A stretch of 9,678 bases of DNA from Panacagrimonas sp. GTDB taxonomy: Bacteria; Pseudomonadota; Gammaproteobacteria; Nevskiales; Nevskiaceae. Every line of letters starts with the position of its first letter. Position 1 is the stretch's first letter. Below are positions 1 to 6,497 of the stretch, piece after piece. The notes beneath the pieces were generated by a model, which saw nothing but the letters and a program-made list of their open reading frames with translations, made no database searches and was not told the DNA's origin. Location of the stretch: contig JAJFJX010000042.1 in assembly GCA_021773655.1 (NCBI GenBank), positions 1 through 9,678 of the forward strand. The letters run 5' to 3'. Made by a program: the position numbers and the translations under genes.

Positions 1-1
1 G

Positions 2-283
2 GATTCGGCGACCGGTGAAGCCGGTGGTGGGGGCGGAGGGCCGGCGATCAATGCAAGCAGCGGGACCATCCGCTCGCGCGCCGACGTGATGCTGCTGCTG
101 GACAAGGTCAGCGACTACCTGGAGCGGACCGAGCCCACCAATCCTGCCGCACTGATGGTGCGTCGGGCAAAACGAATGATGCAGATGAACTTCCTCGAAC
201 TGGTCACGGAGATGGCGCCTGACGGCCTGCCGCAGGTCCAGGTGGTGTTCGGCCCTCAGGCTTCCGACCAGACGGAAGAATAG
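2..283 (+). CDS. tssA: TssA, T6SS cap/assembly-organising protein, C-terminal part (5' truncated)
   Basis: Ninety-three codons of an open frame run in from the window edge and end at TAG 281-283, so the start and most of the protein lie upstream. The visible part begins with a glycine-rich linker (six consecutive Gly, about bases 29-40). A compact helical end follows, starting at SRADVMLLLDKVSDYL and containing EPTNPAALMVRRAKRMM, then FLELVTEM and APDGLPQ. The pattern EP-(S/T)-x-P-x-x-(L/V)-RRA followed by FLE and APDGL is the conserved C-terminus of the TssA/ImpA family as I know it. In characterised systems TssA binds the baseplate and the distal end of the growing sheath in the cytoplasm and guides TssB/TssC/Hcp polymerisation. 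Its position immediately upstream of tssB matches H1-type clusters. The domain class of the N-terminal half cannot be judged from this fragment. Confidence 0.88.
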   Translation, partial: DSATGEAGGGGGGPAINASSGTIRSRADVMLLLDKVSDYLERTEPTNPAALMVRRAKRMMQMNFLELVTEMAPDGLPQVQVVFGPQASDQTEE

Positions 284-420
284 TGGGCAGCGCACCTTCC
301 CGGCGCTGAAAAAAAGGCGTTTACTTCGCCCTGTTCCGAGAGGCAGATCACATCGGACACGCACAACCTTTCCAACTGTGAACTGGTGCGCCTACCGCGT
401 CCCCGGAGGGGCCGATACCA

Positions 421-452
421 TCGCTGCACATCGAAGCACGGAGTTGCAGCGA
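421..452. repeat. 8-bp inverted repeat in the tssA-tssB gap
   Basis: TCGCTGCA at 421-428 is matched exactly by its reverse complement TGCAGCGA at 445-452, with 16 nt between the arms. It could be a regulator-binding dyad (half-sites 24 bp apart, start to start) or an RNA stem-loop in the tssB leader. An 8-bp match over this distance in 273 bp is not overwhelmingly unlikely by chance, so the function is uncertain. Confidence 0.4.
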
Positions 453-545
453 CAGCCAGATGAGTGAACCCGGACAGGTGACTGGCGGCCTGTCTGAAAC
501 ATCGCAGCAGTACCCTCGATTCACCGTCGCCAATTCCAGCCATCC

Positions 546-551
546 AGGAGA
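546..551 (+). promoter_or_regulatory. Shine-Dalgarno of tssB (AGGAGA)
   Basis: AGGAGA ends five bases before ATG 557. It is a near-consensus site and fixes the tssB start. Longer frames that overlap it are out of frame. Confidence 0.75.
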
Positions 552-556
552 TACCC

Positions 557-1087
557 ATGGCACAGAGCAGTCAGAAATTCATCGCAAGAAACCGCGCCCC
601 GCGCGTGCAGATCGAGTACGACGTCGAACTCTACGGCGCCCAGAAAAAGGTCGAACTGCCTTTCGTGATGGGCGTGCTGTCCGACCTCTCCGGCAAGCCG
701 TCCGAGCCGCTGGCACCGGTAGCAGATCGCAAGTTCATGGAGATCGACGTCGACAACTTCGACAGCCGCATGAAATCGATGAAGCCGCGGGTCGCCTACC
801 AGGTCCCCAACACCCTGACCGGAGAAGGCAACCTTTCGGTCGACCTGACGTTCGAGAACATGGACGACTTTTCGCCGGCGCGGATCGCCGAACGGGTGGA
901 CGGGCTCAAACAACTGCTCAAGGCACGTCAGCAACTGCAGAACCTGGTGACCTACATGGATGGCAAGACCAACGCCGAGGAACTCGTGGCCAAGGTCCTC
1001 AAGGACCCGGCGCTGCTGCAATCGCTGGCGGCGACCGCCAAGCCGGCCGAGGGCAGTGGCGGTGAAGAACCGCCCGCCCAGTCCTGA
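557..1087 (+). CDS. tssB: TssB (VipA-type), T6SS contractile sheath small subunit
   Basis: This is a complete 176-residue protein, typical for the family. It pairs with TssC to form the helical contractile sheath around the Hcp tube in the cytoplasm. Visible signatures are RAPRVQIEYDVE (residues 13-24), LPFVMGVLSDLSG (34-46), DRKFMEIDVDNFD (57-69) and a following RM pair. These are hallmark blocks of the TssB/VipA/ImpB family. The C-terminal third is helical (VDGLKQLLKARQQLQNLV) and ends in a short, probably flexible Ala/Gly/Glu/Pro tail. The ATG at 557 has a good AGGAGA site. The next gene, tssC, follows after 32 nt, consistent with co-translation of the heterodimer partner. In TagJ-carrying systems TssB is reported to be the sheath subunit contacted by TagJ. 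Confidence 0.97.
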   Translation: MAQSSQKFIARNRAPRVQIEYDVELYGAQKKVELPFVMGVLSDLSGKPSEPLAPVADRKFMEIDVDNFDSRMKSMKPRVAYQVPNTLTGEGNLSVDLTFENMDDFSPARIAERVDGLKQLLKARQQLQNLVTYMDGKTNAEELVAKVLKDPALLQSLAATAKPAEGSGGEEPPAQS

Positions 1088-1119
1088 CACCTTCCATCAC
1101 CTGATTACGGGGAATACGC

Positions 1120-2613
1120 ATGGCCGAAGCTCAACAGTCTTCCTCGCCCCTGCAGGGCGTGGAGTTCGAAGGCGGCGATTTTGCTGCGCTGCTCAACAAG
1201 GAATTCAACCCCAAGACCGACGACGCCAAGAGCGCGGTCGAGGTCGCGGTCCAGACGCTGGCCCAGCAGGCGCTGGCCAACACCCAGATCATCGGTGATG
1301 ACGTCGTCAAGTCGATCGAGGCGATGATCGCCGGGATCGACCAGAAGATGTCCGAGCAGATGAATCATGTCCTGCATCACGCCGACATGCAGAAGCTGGA
1401 GGGCGCCTGGCGCGGCCTGCATCACCTGGTCAACAACACCGAAACCGACGAGCTGCTCAAGATTCGCGTGATGAACGTGTCCAAGGCCGAACTCGGCAAG
1501 ACGCTCAAGCGCTACAAGGGCACCAACTGGGATCAGAGCCCGATCTTCAAGAAGGTCTACGAGGCCGAGTACGGCCAGTTCGGCGGCGAGCCCTTCGGCT
1601 GTCTGGTCGGGGACTACTACTTCGACCAGAGCGCGCCGGACTGCGAGCTTCTGGGCGAAATGTCGAAGATCTGCGCCGCGGCGCACGCACCCTTCATCTC
1701 CGCGGCCTCGCCGACCGTGATGCAGATGGAATCCTGGCAGGAGCTGGCCAATCCGCGCGACCTGACCAAGATCTTCTCCACGCCCGAATATGCGGCCTGG
1801 CGCTCGCTGCGCGACAGCGACGATGCGCGCTACCTCGGCCTGACCATGCCGCGCACCCTGGCCCGACTGCCCTACGGCGCACGGTCCAATCCGGTGGAGG
1901 AGTTCAATTTCGAGGAAGACACCGGCGCCGCGGATCACAACCGCTACACCTGGCAGAACTCGGCCTACGCGATGGCCGTGAACATCAACAAGTCGTTCAA
2001 GATGTACGGCTGGTGCTCACGCATCCGAGGCATCGAGTCGGGCGGCGCGGTCGAGGGCCTGCCGGCGCACAGTTTCCCGACCGACGACGGCGGCGTGGAC
2101 ATGAAATGCCCGACCGAGATCGCCATCTCCGACCGCCGCGAGGCCGAGCTGGCCAAGAGCGGATTCATGCCGCTGATCCATCGCAAGAACTCCGACTTCG
2201 CCGCCTTCATCGGCGCGCAGTCGCTGCAGAAGCCGGCCGAATATGACGACCCCGATGCCACGGCCAACGCCAACCTGGCGGCGCGCCTGCCCTACCTGTT
2301 CGCCACCTGCCGATTCGCGCACTACCTCAAGTGCATCGTTCGCGACAAGATCGGCTCGTTCAAGGAACGCGGCGATGTCGAGCACTGGCTGAACAACTGG
2401 ATCTCGCAGTTCGTGGTGAGCAACCCGGAAAACGTCGGCGAGGAAACCAAGGCCAAGAAGCCGCTGGCAGCCGCCGAGGTGGTGGTCGAGGAGATCGAAG
2501 GCAATCCCGGCTACTACTCCTCCAAGTTCTTCCTGCGTCCCCACTACCAGCTCGAAGGGCTCACCGTGTCCCTCCGGCTCGTCTCGAAGTTGCCGTCTGC
2601 CAAGGGCGGCTGA
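1120..2613 (+). CDS. tssC: TssC (VipB-type), T6SS contractile sheath large subunit
   Basis: This complete 497-residue protein has the normal length for TssC/VipB/ImpC. It is the large sheath subunit and forms the inner and middle sheath layers with TssB. Conserved blocks are HHADMQKLEGAWRGL (residues 86-100), VNNTETDELLKIRV (from 104), YGQFGGEPFG (151-160), LVGDYYFD (162-169), the central GLPAHSFPTDDGG and CPTEIAISDRRE blocks, and the C-terminal segment containing FFLRPHYQLEGLTVSLRL (within 462-492). The N-terminus (first ~60 residues, with FAALLNKEFNPKTDDAKSAV) is where ClpV binds TssC in TagJ-less systems such as Vibrio. Here it reads like the H1-type N-terminus. The ATG at 1120 is preceded by GGGGA (1109-1113). 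A strong hairpin begins six bases after the stop codon. Confidence 0.98.
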   Translation: MAEAQQSSSPLQGVEFEGGDFAALLNKEFNPKTDDAKSAVEVAVQTLAQQALANTQIIGDDVVKSIEAMIAGIDQKMSEQMNHVLHHADMQKLEGAWRGLHHLVNNTETDELLKIRVMNVSKAELGKTLKRYKGTNWDQSPIFKKVYEAEYGQFGGEPFGCLVGDYYFDQSAPDCELLGEMSKICAAAHAPFISAASPTVMQMESWQELANPRDLTKIFSTPEYAAWRSLRDSDDARYLGLTMPRTLARLPYGARSNPVEEFNFEEDTGAADHNRYTWQNSAYAMAVNINKSFKMYGWCSRIRGIESGGAVEGLPAHSFPTDDGGVDMKCPTEIAISDRREAELAKSGFMPLIHRKNSDFAAFIGAQSLQKPAEYDDPDATANANLAARLPYLFATCRFAHYLKCIVRDKIGSFKERGDVEHWLNNWISQFVVSNPENVGEETKAKKPLAAAEVVVEEIEGNPGYYSSKFFLRPHYQLEGLTVSLRLVSKLPSAKGG

Positions 2614-2618
2614 TCGGA

Positions 2619-2640
2619 ACGGCCCGGGTCGCCGGGCCGT
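2619..2640 (+). terminator. Strong GC hairpin downstream of tssC (attenuator/processing element candidate)
   Basis: ACGGCCCGG (2619-2627) and CCGGGCCGT (2632-2640) form a perfect 9-bp stem around the tetraloop GTCG. It starts just after the tssC stop (2611-2613). No U-run follows directly: the next bases are GCTGTCAACC, and the T-rich tract begins about 30 nt later. It is therefore not a textbook intrinsic terminator. A partial attenuator, or a 3'-end stabiliser separating tssBC from hcp mRNA, is equally plausible. Confidence 0.6.
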
Positions 2641-2664
2641 GCTGTCAACCCGTCGTATCGAGTT

Positions 2665-2710
2665 CCCCTGCTTCTGACACTTTTCTGATTCTTCTGATTT
2701 TCCTGCTATT
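2665..2710 (+). promoter_or_regulatory. T/pyrimidine-rich hcp leader with three TTCTGA copies
   Basis: This stretch is strikingly T-rich compared with the GC-rich genes around it. TTCTGA occurs at 2672-2677, 2683-2688 and 2692-2697, and the last two copies sit in a near-tandem TTCTGATT repeat. It precedes a very strong ribosome-binding site. A low-structure leader that favours ribosome loading, or a small-RNA/Hfq contact region, would fit a highly expressed tube gene. No specific regulator can be named from sequence. Confidence 0.4.
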
Positions 2711-2716
2711 CACAAC

Positions 2717-2723
2717 GGAGGTG
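2717..2723 (+). promoter_or_regulatory. Strong Shine-Dalgarno of hcp (GGAGGTG)
   Basis: GGAGGTG is close to a full anti-16S match, four bases before ATG 2728. It is the best ribosome-binding site in the window, in keeping with the high copy number of Hcp. Confidence 0.8.
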
Positions 2724-2727
2724 CATC

Positions 2728-3210
2728 ATGGCTGTAGACATGTTTCTGAACCTTGACGGCGTCAAGGGCGAGTCCAAGGACGCCACGCACAAGGACACCA
2801 TCGACGTTCTCGCCTGGAGCTTCGGCGCCAGCAACAGCGGCACTGCCCACCTGGGCGGCGGCGCTGGCGCCGGCAAGGCCAATTTCCAGGATATCTCCTG
2901 CACCAAGTACATCGACAAGTCCAGTCCAGACCTGATGCTGGCCTGCGCCAACGGCAAGCACTTCACCAAGGCCGTGCTGACCTGCCGCAAGGCGGGCGAA
3001 AAGCCGCTGGAGTATCTGATCATCACCATGGAGGACGTGATGATCACCAGCGTGTCGACCGGCGGTTCGGGCGGTGAAGATCGTCTGACCGAGAACCTGT
3101 CGATCAACTTCGCCAAGTTCAAGCTGGACTACAAGGAACAGACCAAGACCGGCGCAGTGGGCGCCACCCCGACGATGGGTTGGAACATCGCCGAAAACGT
3201 CAAGGTCTGA
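2728..3210 (+). CDS. hcp: Hcp (TssD), T6SS inner tube protein
   Basis: This complete 160-residue Hcp1-family protein is the normal length. Hexameric rings of Hcp stack into the tube that is propelled out of the cell, and they can carry small effectors in the lumen. Diagnostic features are the N-terminus MAVDMFLNLDGVKGES (residues 1-16), the HKDTIDVLAWSFGASNSG block (21-38), a Gly-rich loop (about 43-49), TKYIDKSSP (59-67), NGKHF (75-79) and ENLSINFAKFKLDY (122-135). It has no signal peptide, as expected for T6SS export. It ends soon after the core fold, so it is a plain structural Hcp and not an Hcp-effector fusion. It is set apart from tssC by a hairpin and T-rich leader, which suggests separate dosage control. 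The next gene, tagJ, starts 36 nt after its stop. Confidence 0.98.
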   Translation: MAVDMFLNLDGVKGESKDATHKDTIDVLAWSFGASNSGTAHLGGGAGAGKANFQDISCTKYIDKSSPDLMLACANGKHFTKAVLTCRKAGEKPLEYLIITMEDVMITSVSTGGSGGEDRLTENLSINFAKFKLDYKEQTKTGAVGATPTMGWNIAENVKV

Positions 3211-3246
3211 TCTCACCACTCAAGCTGCCGAAAGGAGACTTTCCAC

Positions 3247-4089
3247 ATGAGCCAGCAGGCAGCCGAGCAGCACTTGCGCGAGGGCCGCGTCGACGCGGCC
3301 CTCGCCGCACTGCAGGATGCAGTGCGCGCGCAGCCGGGCGATGCCCGGCTGCGCATCTTTCTGTTCCAGATACTCAGCGTCGCGGGCCAGTGGCAACGCG
3401 CGCTCAATCAGCTCGACGTCTGCGCCGAGATGGATCCCGGGGCCCTGGGCATGCGCGAGATGTATCGCGACGCCATTGCCTGCGAAGCGCTGCGTGCAGA
3501 GGTCTTTGCCGGGAAGCGCGCGCCCATGCTGTTCGGTGAACCCGAGCCCTGGCTGGCGCTGCTGATCGAATCCCTGCTGCGCTCGGGCAGGAACGAAGCC
3601 GAGGCCTCGGCCAGGCTGCGAGAACAGGCTTTCGAGCAGGCTCCCACCAGCGGCGGCACCGTGGACGGACAGGCCTTCGAGTGGATCGCCGACGCCGATT
3701 CACGCATGGGTCCGGTCATCGAGGCCATCATCAACGGCCGCTACTACTGGGTACCGTTCAACCGGTTGCTGCGTCTGGCAACCGAACCCCCCGAAGACCT
3801 GCGCGACTTCGTCTGGTTGCCGGGCGTGCTCCAGTTCACCAATGGCGGCGAAGTCCCGGCCCTGTTGCCGGCCCGCTATCCGGGATCCAGCACTTCGGGC
3901 GATGGCCTGATCCAGCTCGGCCGCAAGACCGACTGGCTCGATCAGGGCAATGACACGTTCCACGGCCTGGGCCAGCGCCTGCTGGCCACCGACAGCGGCG
4001 AGTATCCGCTGATGCAGTGCCGGGAGATCCTGATCAATGATCCCGGTGGCGAAGCAGCCCATCACGACGATCCGCCTGCGGGCGACTGA
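3247..4089 (+). CDS. tagJ: TagJ (HsiE/ImpE-type), T6SS sheath/ClpV accessory protein
   Basis: This 280-residue protein belongs to the ImpE/TagJ family. Residues about 5-65 look like a TPR-like helical region (EQHLREGRVDAALAALQDAV, then FLFQILSVAGQWQRALNQLD). The family signature follows at 144-171: FEWIADADSRMGPVIEAIING and the adjoining RYYWVPF. Downstream are DFVWLPGVLQFTNGGEVPALLP and the terminal LMQCREILIND region. In the P. aeruginosa H1-T6SS the homologue HsiE1/TagJ1 binds TssB and has been linked to ClpV function in sheath recycling. It is present only in some T6SS classes, so it is a useful class marker. AGGAGA (3233-3238) precedes ATG 3247. The last ~15 residues after REILIND are hydrophilic and probably a non-conserved tail. 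Confidence 0.93.
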   Translation: MSQQAAEQHLREGRVDAALAALQDAVRAQPGDARLRIFLFQILSVAGQWQRALNQLDVCAEMDPGALGMREMYRDAIACEALRAEVFAGKRAPMLFGEPEPWLALLIESLLRSGRNEAEASARLREQAFEQAPTSGGTVDGQAFEWIADADSRMGPVIEAIINGRYYWVPFNRLLRLATEPPEDLRDFVWLPGVLQFTNGGEVPALLPARYPGSSTSGDGLIQLGRKTDWLDQGNDTFHGLGQRLLATDSGEYPLMQCREILINDPGGEAAHHDDPPAGD

Positions 4090-4106
4090 GCCCGGTCCGG
4101 CGCCCC

Positions 4107-4613
4107 ATGCCCAGCCTGTCACCCCAAGACCGACTGCAACCTGCCCTGCTCGACCGGCTGATCGACGACGAGCCCGAAAAGACGGTCGAGACCCGTGAAG
4201 CGCGGATGATCACCGTGCGCCGCCTGCGCGAGGCAGTCCTGAGGGACCTGAGCTGGCTGTTCAACTCCAGCAGCTTCACCGAATCCGAGATCGACACCCG
4301 GGACTACCCGCACGTCAGGAACTCGGTCCTGGCCTACGGCCTGCCGCCGATGGCCGGGAATACCGCATCGAGCTTCGACGCACGGACCCTGGAGGATTCC
4401 ATCCGCGAAACCGTGCTGCGCTTCGAACCTCGGCTGGTTCCGCAGACGCTGCAGATCAAGGCACTGCTGTCGGATCATTCGCTGGACCATCACAACCAGA
4501 TCCAGGTCGAGATCCGCGGCAGCCTGTGGTCGGTGCCGGTCCCCATCGAAATGCTTCTGCGAACCTCGCTGGACCTCGAAAGTGGTCAGGTCGAGGTTCG
4601 TGACGAGTCCTAG
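4107..4613 (+). CDS. tssE: TssE, T6SS baseplate gp25-like protein
   Basis: This complete 168-residue protein is similar to phage T4 gp25, the wedge component that anchors the first sheath disc to the baseplate. Visible signatures are RDLSWLFN (residues 46-53), SVLAYGLPPMAG (73-84) and the conserved FEPRL (106-110). The EPR motif is a hallmark of gp25/TssE proteins and is implicated in wedge-wedge or wedge-sheath contacts. ATG 4107 lies 17 nt after the tagJ stop. The bases before it are GC-rich, with no recognisable Shine-Dalgarno, and no better in-frame start is evident, so translation probably relies on coupling to tagJ. The start is therefore less certain than the identity. Confidence 0.95.
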   Translation: MPSLSPQDRLQPALLDRLIDDEPEKTVETREARMITVRRLREAVLRDLSWLFNSSSFTESEIDTRDYPHVRNSVLAYGLPPMAGNTASSFDARTLEDSIRETVLRFEPRLVPQTLQIKALLSDHSLDHHNQIQVEIRGSLWSVPVPIEMLLRTSLDLESGQVEVRDES

Positions 4614-4625
4614 CCAAGCCCCGCC

Positions 4626-6497
4626 ATGGATCCAAGGCTGCTGCGTCATTACAACTCCGAACTGACCCACCTGCGCGAAATGGGCGCCGAATTCGCGCGC
4701 CAGTTCCCCAAGATCGCGGCGCGACTCGGGATCGATGGCGTCGAGGTATCCGACCCCTATGTCGAACGCCTGCTCGAAGGCGCGGCGTTTCTCACCGCGC
4801 GGGTCCAGCTTCGGCTGGACAGCGAGTTCCCGCGTTTCACGCAAAAGCTGCTGGAGATCATCTATCCGCAGTTGCTGTCGCCGGTGCCGTCGATGGTGAT
4901 GGCGCGTTTCGATCCGGACCTCAACGATCCGGCGCTCGACAAGGGCTTCAAGGTGCCCGGCGGCACCATGCTTCGCGGCCTGCTGGGCAAGGGCGACACC
5001 ACCGCCTGCCAGTTCCGGACCGCGCACGACATGGCCCTATGGCCGTTGCGGGTGAGTGAGGTCCAGTATTTCAGCTACGCGCCAGACCTGCCGCTGCAAT
5101 CCCTGCCGGTGTCGGCGACAGTCAAAGGCGGCCTGCGGGTACGCCTGTCGACGCGCGACGGCATGCCGATGTCCAAGCTGGAAATTGATCGACTGCCGCT
5201 TTATCTTTCCGGCGCCGAAGAGACCGCCAACCGGCTGTTCGAACTCATTCATGGTGCCGGCCTGGGCGTCGTCGGAGTGCCCGTGCAACGTCCCGCCTCG
5301 TGGAAGCAGTTCCTGCCGGCGGCGCACATCCAGCACCGCGGCTACCAGGACCAGGACGCACTGCTGCCGCGCACCATCCGCGGTTTCAGCGGCTACCGGC
5401 TGCTGCAGGAGTTCTTCTATTTCCCGCAGCGATTCCTGTACGCGGAGCTCTGCGGCCTGTCACGCATCCTGCGAAACTGTCAGGACAGCGAGATCGATCT
5501 GGTGATCCCGTTTTCACGCGCCGATGCCGGACTCGAGGGGCTGGTCGACGAAACCCACGTCAGCTTGTTCTGCACGCCGGCGATCAACGTGTTCTCCAGA
5601 CGCACCGACCGCATCCCGGTGACTTCGACCGATCACAGCTTTCATGTCGTGGTGGACCGCACCCGGCCGATGGACTTCGAGATCCACTCCGTCGAAAAAG
5701 TGGTCGGCTTCGCCGAGGGCAACCAGAACGAACGCCAGTTTCGTGCGTTCTACGAGGCCTATCCCGACGTCGCCGACGAGCACCAGGCATATTTCAGCAT
5801 GCAGCGCGAGCCACGCCTGCTGTCGGCCGGGCAGAAAATCAAGGGTTTTCGGTCGACCTACATCGGCAGCGAGGTGTTTCTGAATCTGGTCGACGCCGCC
5901 GAGGCGCCGTTCTCCGACAGCCTCAAACAACTGGCGGTCACCGCGCTGTGCACCAATCGCGACCTGCCGCTGCACATGCCGCTGGGCCTGGGCAAGACCG
6001 ACTTCACCCCCGACCGCACCCTGCCCGCACCCAGCATCCGCTGCATCCGCGGTCCGACGCGGCCGCGTTCGGTGATGAAGGAAAAGGACAACGCCTGGGC
6101 GCTGATCAGTCACCTTTCGCTGAATTATCTGAGCCTGGTGGACAAGGATCCGCAGCGCGGCGCGGCGGCCTTGCGCGAGTTGCTCGCGCTCTACGCCGGG
6201 CAGGACGCGGCGCTGGAAAAGCAGGTCGAGGCGGTGCGCTCGATCAAGGTCCACCCGGTGACCCGCAGGCTGCCGATGCCGGGACCGATCGCGTTCGGAC
6301 GCGGGTTGCGGATCGAGCTTGAGGTCAACGATCTGGGTTTCGAAGGGGCCAGCCCCTTCCTGTTCGGCACGGTGATGGAGCAGTTCCTGTCGCGCTATGT
6401 TTCTCTCAACTCGTTCATCGAGTTCGTCCTGCGCACTGCCGCCCGCGGCGAAATCAAGAGGTGGGCCCCGCGATGCGGCACGCGCGAGATCCTCTGA
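4626..6497 (+). CDS. tssF: TssF, T6SS baseplate wedge protein
   Basis: This complete 623-residue protein is the typical TssF/ImpG/VasA length. TssF, two copies per wedge with TssG, forms the core baseplate bundle that contacts TssE, TssK and the VgrG hub in the cytoplasm. Conserved blocks are the N-terminal LLRHYNSELTHLREMGAEFA (5-24), DPYVERLLEGAAFL (43-56), YPQLLSPVPSM (80-90) and the C-terminal RYVSLNSF (590-597) plus GEIKRWAPRCGT (608-619). The family C-terminus normally carries a GE-x-x-RW-x-PR-x-G motif, which is intact here. The ATG is 12 nt after the tssE stop with no good ribosome-binding site, again suggesting coupling. The 3' end overlaps tssG, so part of the conserved C-terminal motif also encodes the tssG N-terminus or leader. 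Confidence 0.97.
   Translation: MDPRLLRHYNSELTHLREMGAEFARQFPKIAARLGIDGVEVSDPYVERLLEGAAFLTARVQLRLDSEFPRFTQKLLEIIYPQLLSPVPSMVMARFDPDLNDPALDKGFKVPGGTMLRGLLGKGDTTACQFRTAHDMALWPLRVSEVQYFSYAPDLPLQSLPVSATVKGGLRVRLSTRDGMPMSKLEIDRLPLYLSGAEETANRLFELIHGAGLGVVGVPVQRPASWKQFLPAAHIQHRGYQDQDALLPRTIRGFSGYRLLQEFFYFPQRFLYAELCGLSRILRNCQDSEIDLVIPFSRADAGLEGLVDETHVSLFCTPAINVFSRRTDRIPVTSTDHSFHVVVDRTRPMDFEIHSVEKVVGFAEGNQNERQFRAFYEAYPDVADEHQAYFSMQREPRLLSAGQKIKGFRSTYIGSEVFLNLVDAAEAPFSDSLKQLAVTALCTNRDLPLHMPLGLGKTDFTPDRTLPAPSIRCIRGPTRPRSVMKEKDNAWALISHLSLNYLSLVDKDPQRGAAALRELLALYAGQDAALEKQVEAVRSIKVHPVTRRLPMPGPIAFGRGLRIELEVNDLGFEGASPFLFGTVMEQFLSRYVSLNSFIEFVLRTAARGEIKRWAPRCGTREIL

Larger units (their letters stand above)
284..556. 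other. tssA-tssB intergenic region (273 bp), no credible gene
   Basis: This is the longest non-coding stretch of the window and is much longer than the other junctions of the operon. I see no plausible protein: short frames here either lack a ribosome-binding site or run out of frame into tssB. No canonical -35/-10 pair or clear -24/-12 element stands out. It contains an A7 run at about 310-316, a CCCC-GGA-GGGG mini-hairpin (401-411) and a perfect 8-bp inverted repeat (421-428/445-452). Its length makes it a candidate for an internal promoter or post-transcriptional control region for the sheath genes, but that is inference. Confidence 0.6.

Noticed and set aside
22..40. G-rich run with G-quadruplex potential at the start of the window
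   Set aside because: It encodes the Gly linker of TssA using GGN codons. The G-runs are mostly two bases long, and coding constraint explains them.
307..335. Possible terminator after tssA (A7 run plus GGCG...CGCC)
   Set aside because: The stem is only 4 bp and no T-run follows. It is too weak to call.
433..448. Possible sigma-54 type promoter (AAGCACG...TTGCA) before tssB
   Set aside because: The spacing between the two blocks is one base short of consensus, and the -24 GG is replaced. Sigma-54 control is known for some T6SS clusters, but the sequence does not support it here.
460..1065. 201-codon plus-strand frame overlapping tssB
   Set aside because: It is out of frame with the conserved TssB, Arg-rich and low-complexity, and has no good ribosome-binding site. 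It is a shadow frame.
4037..4106. Alternative upstream ATG (4037) for tssE
   Set aside because: It is in a different frame from tssE, so it cannot extend the protein. No in-frame upstream ATG with a ribosome-binding site was found.
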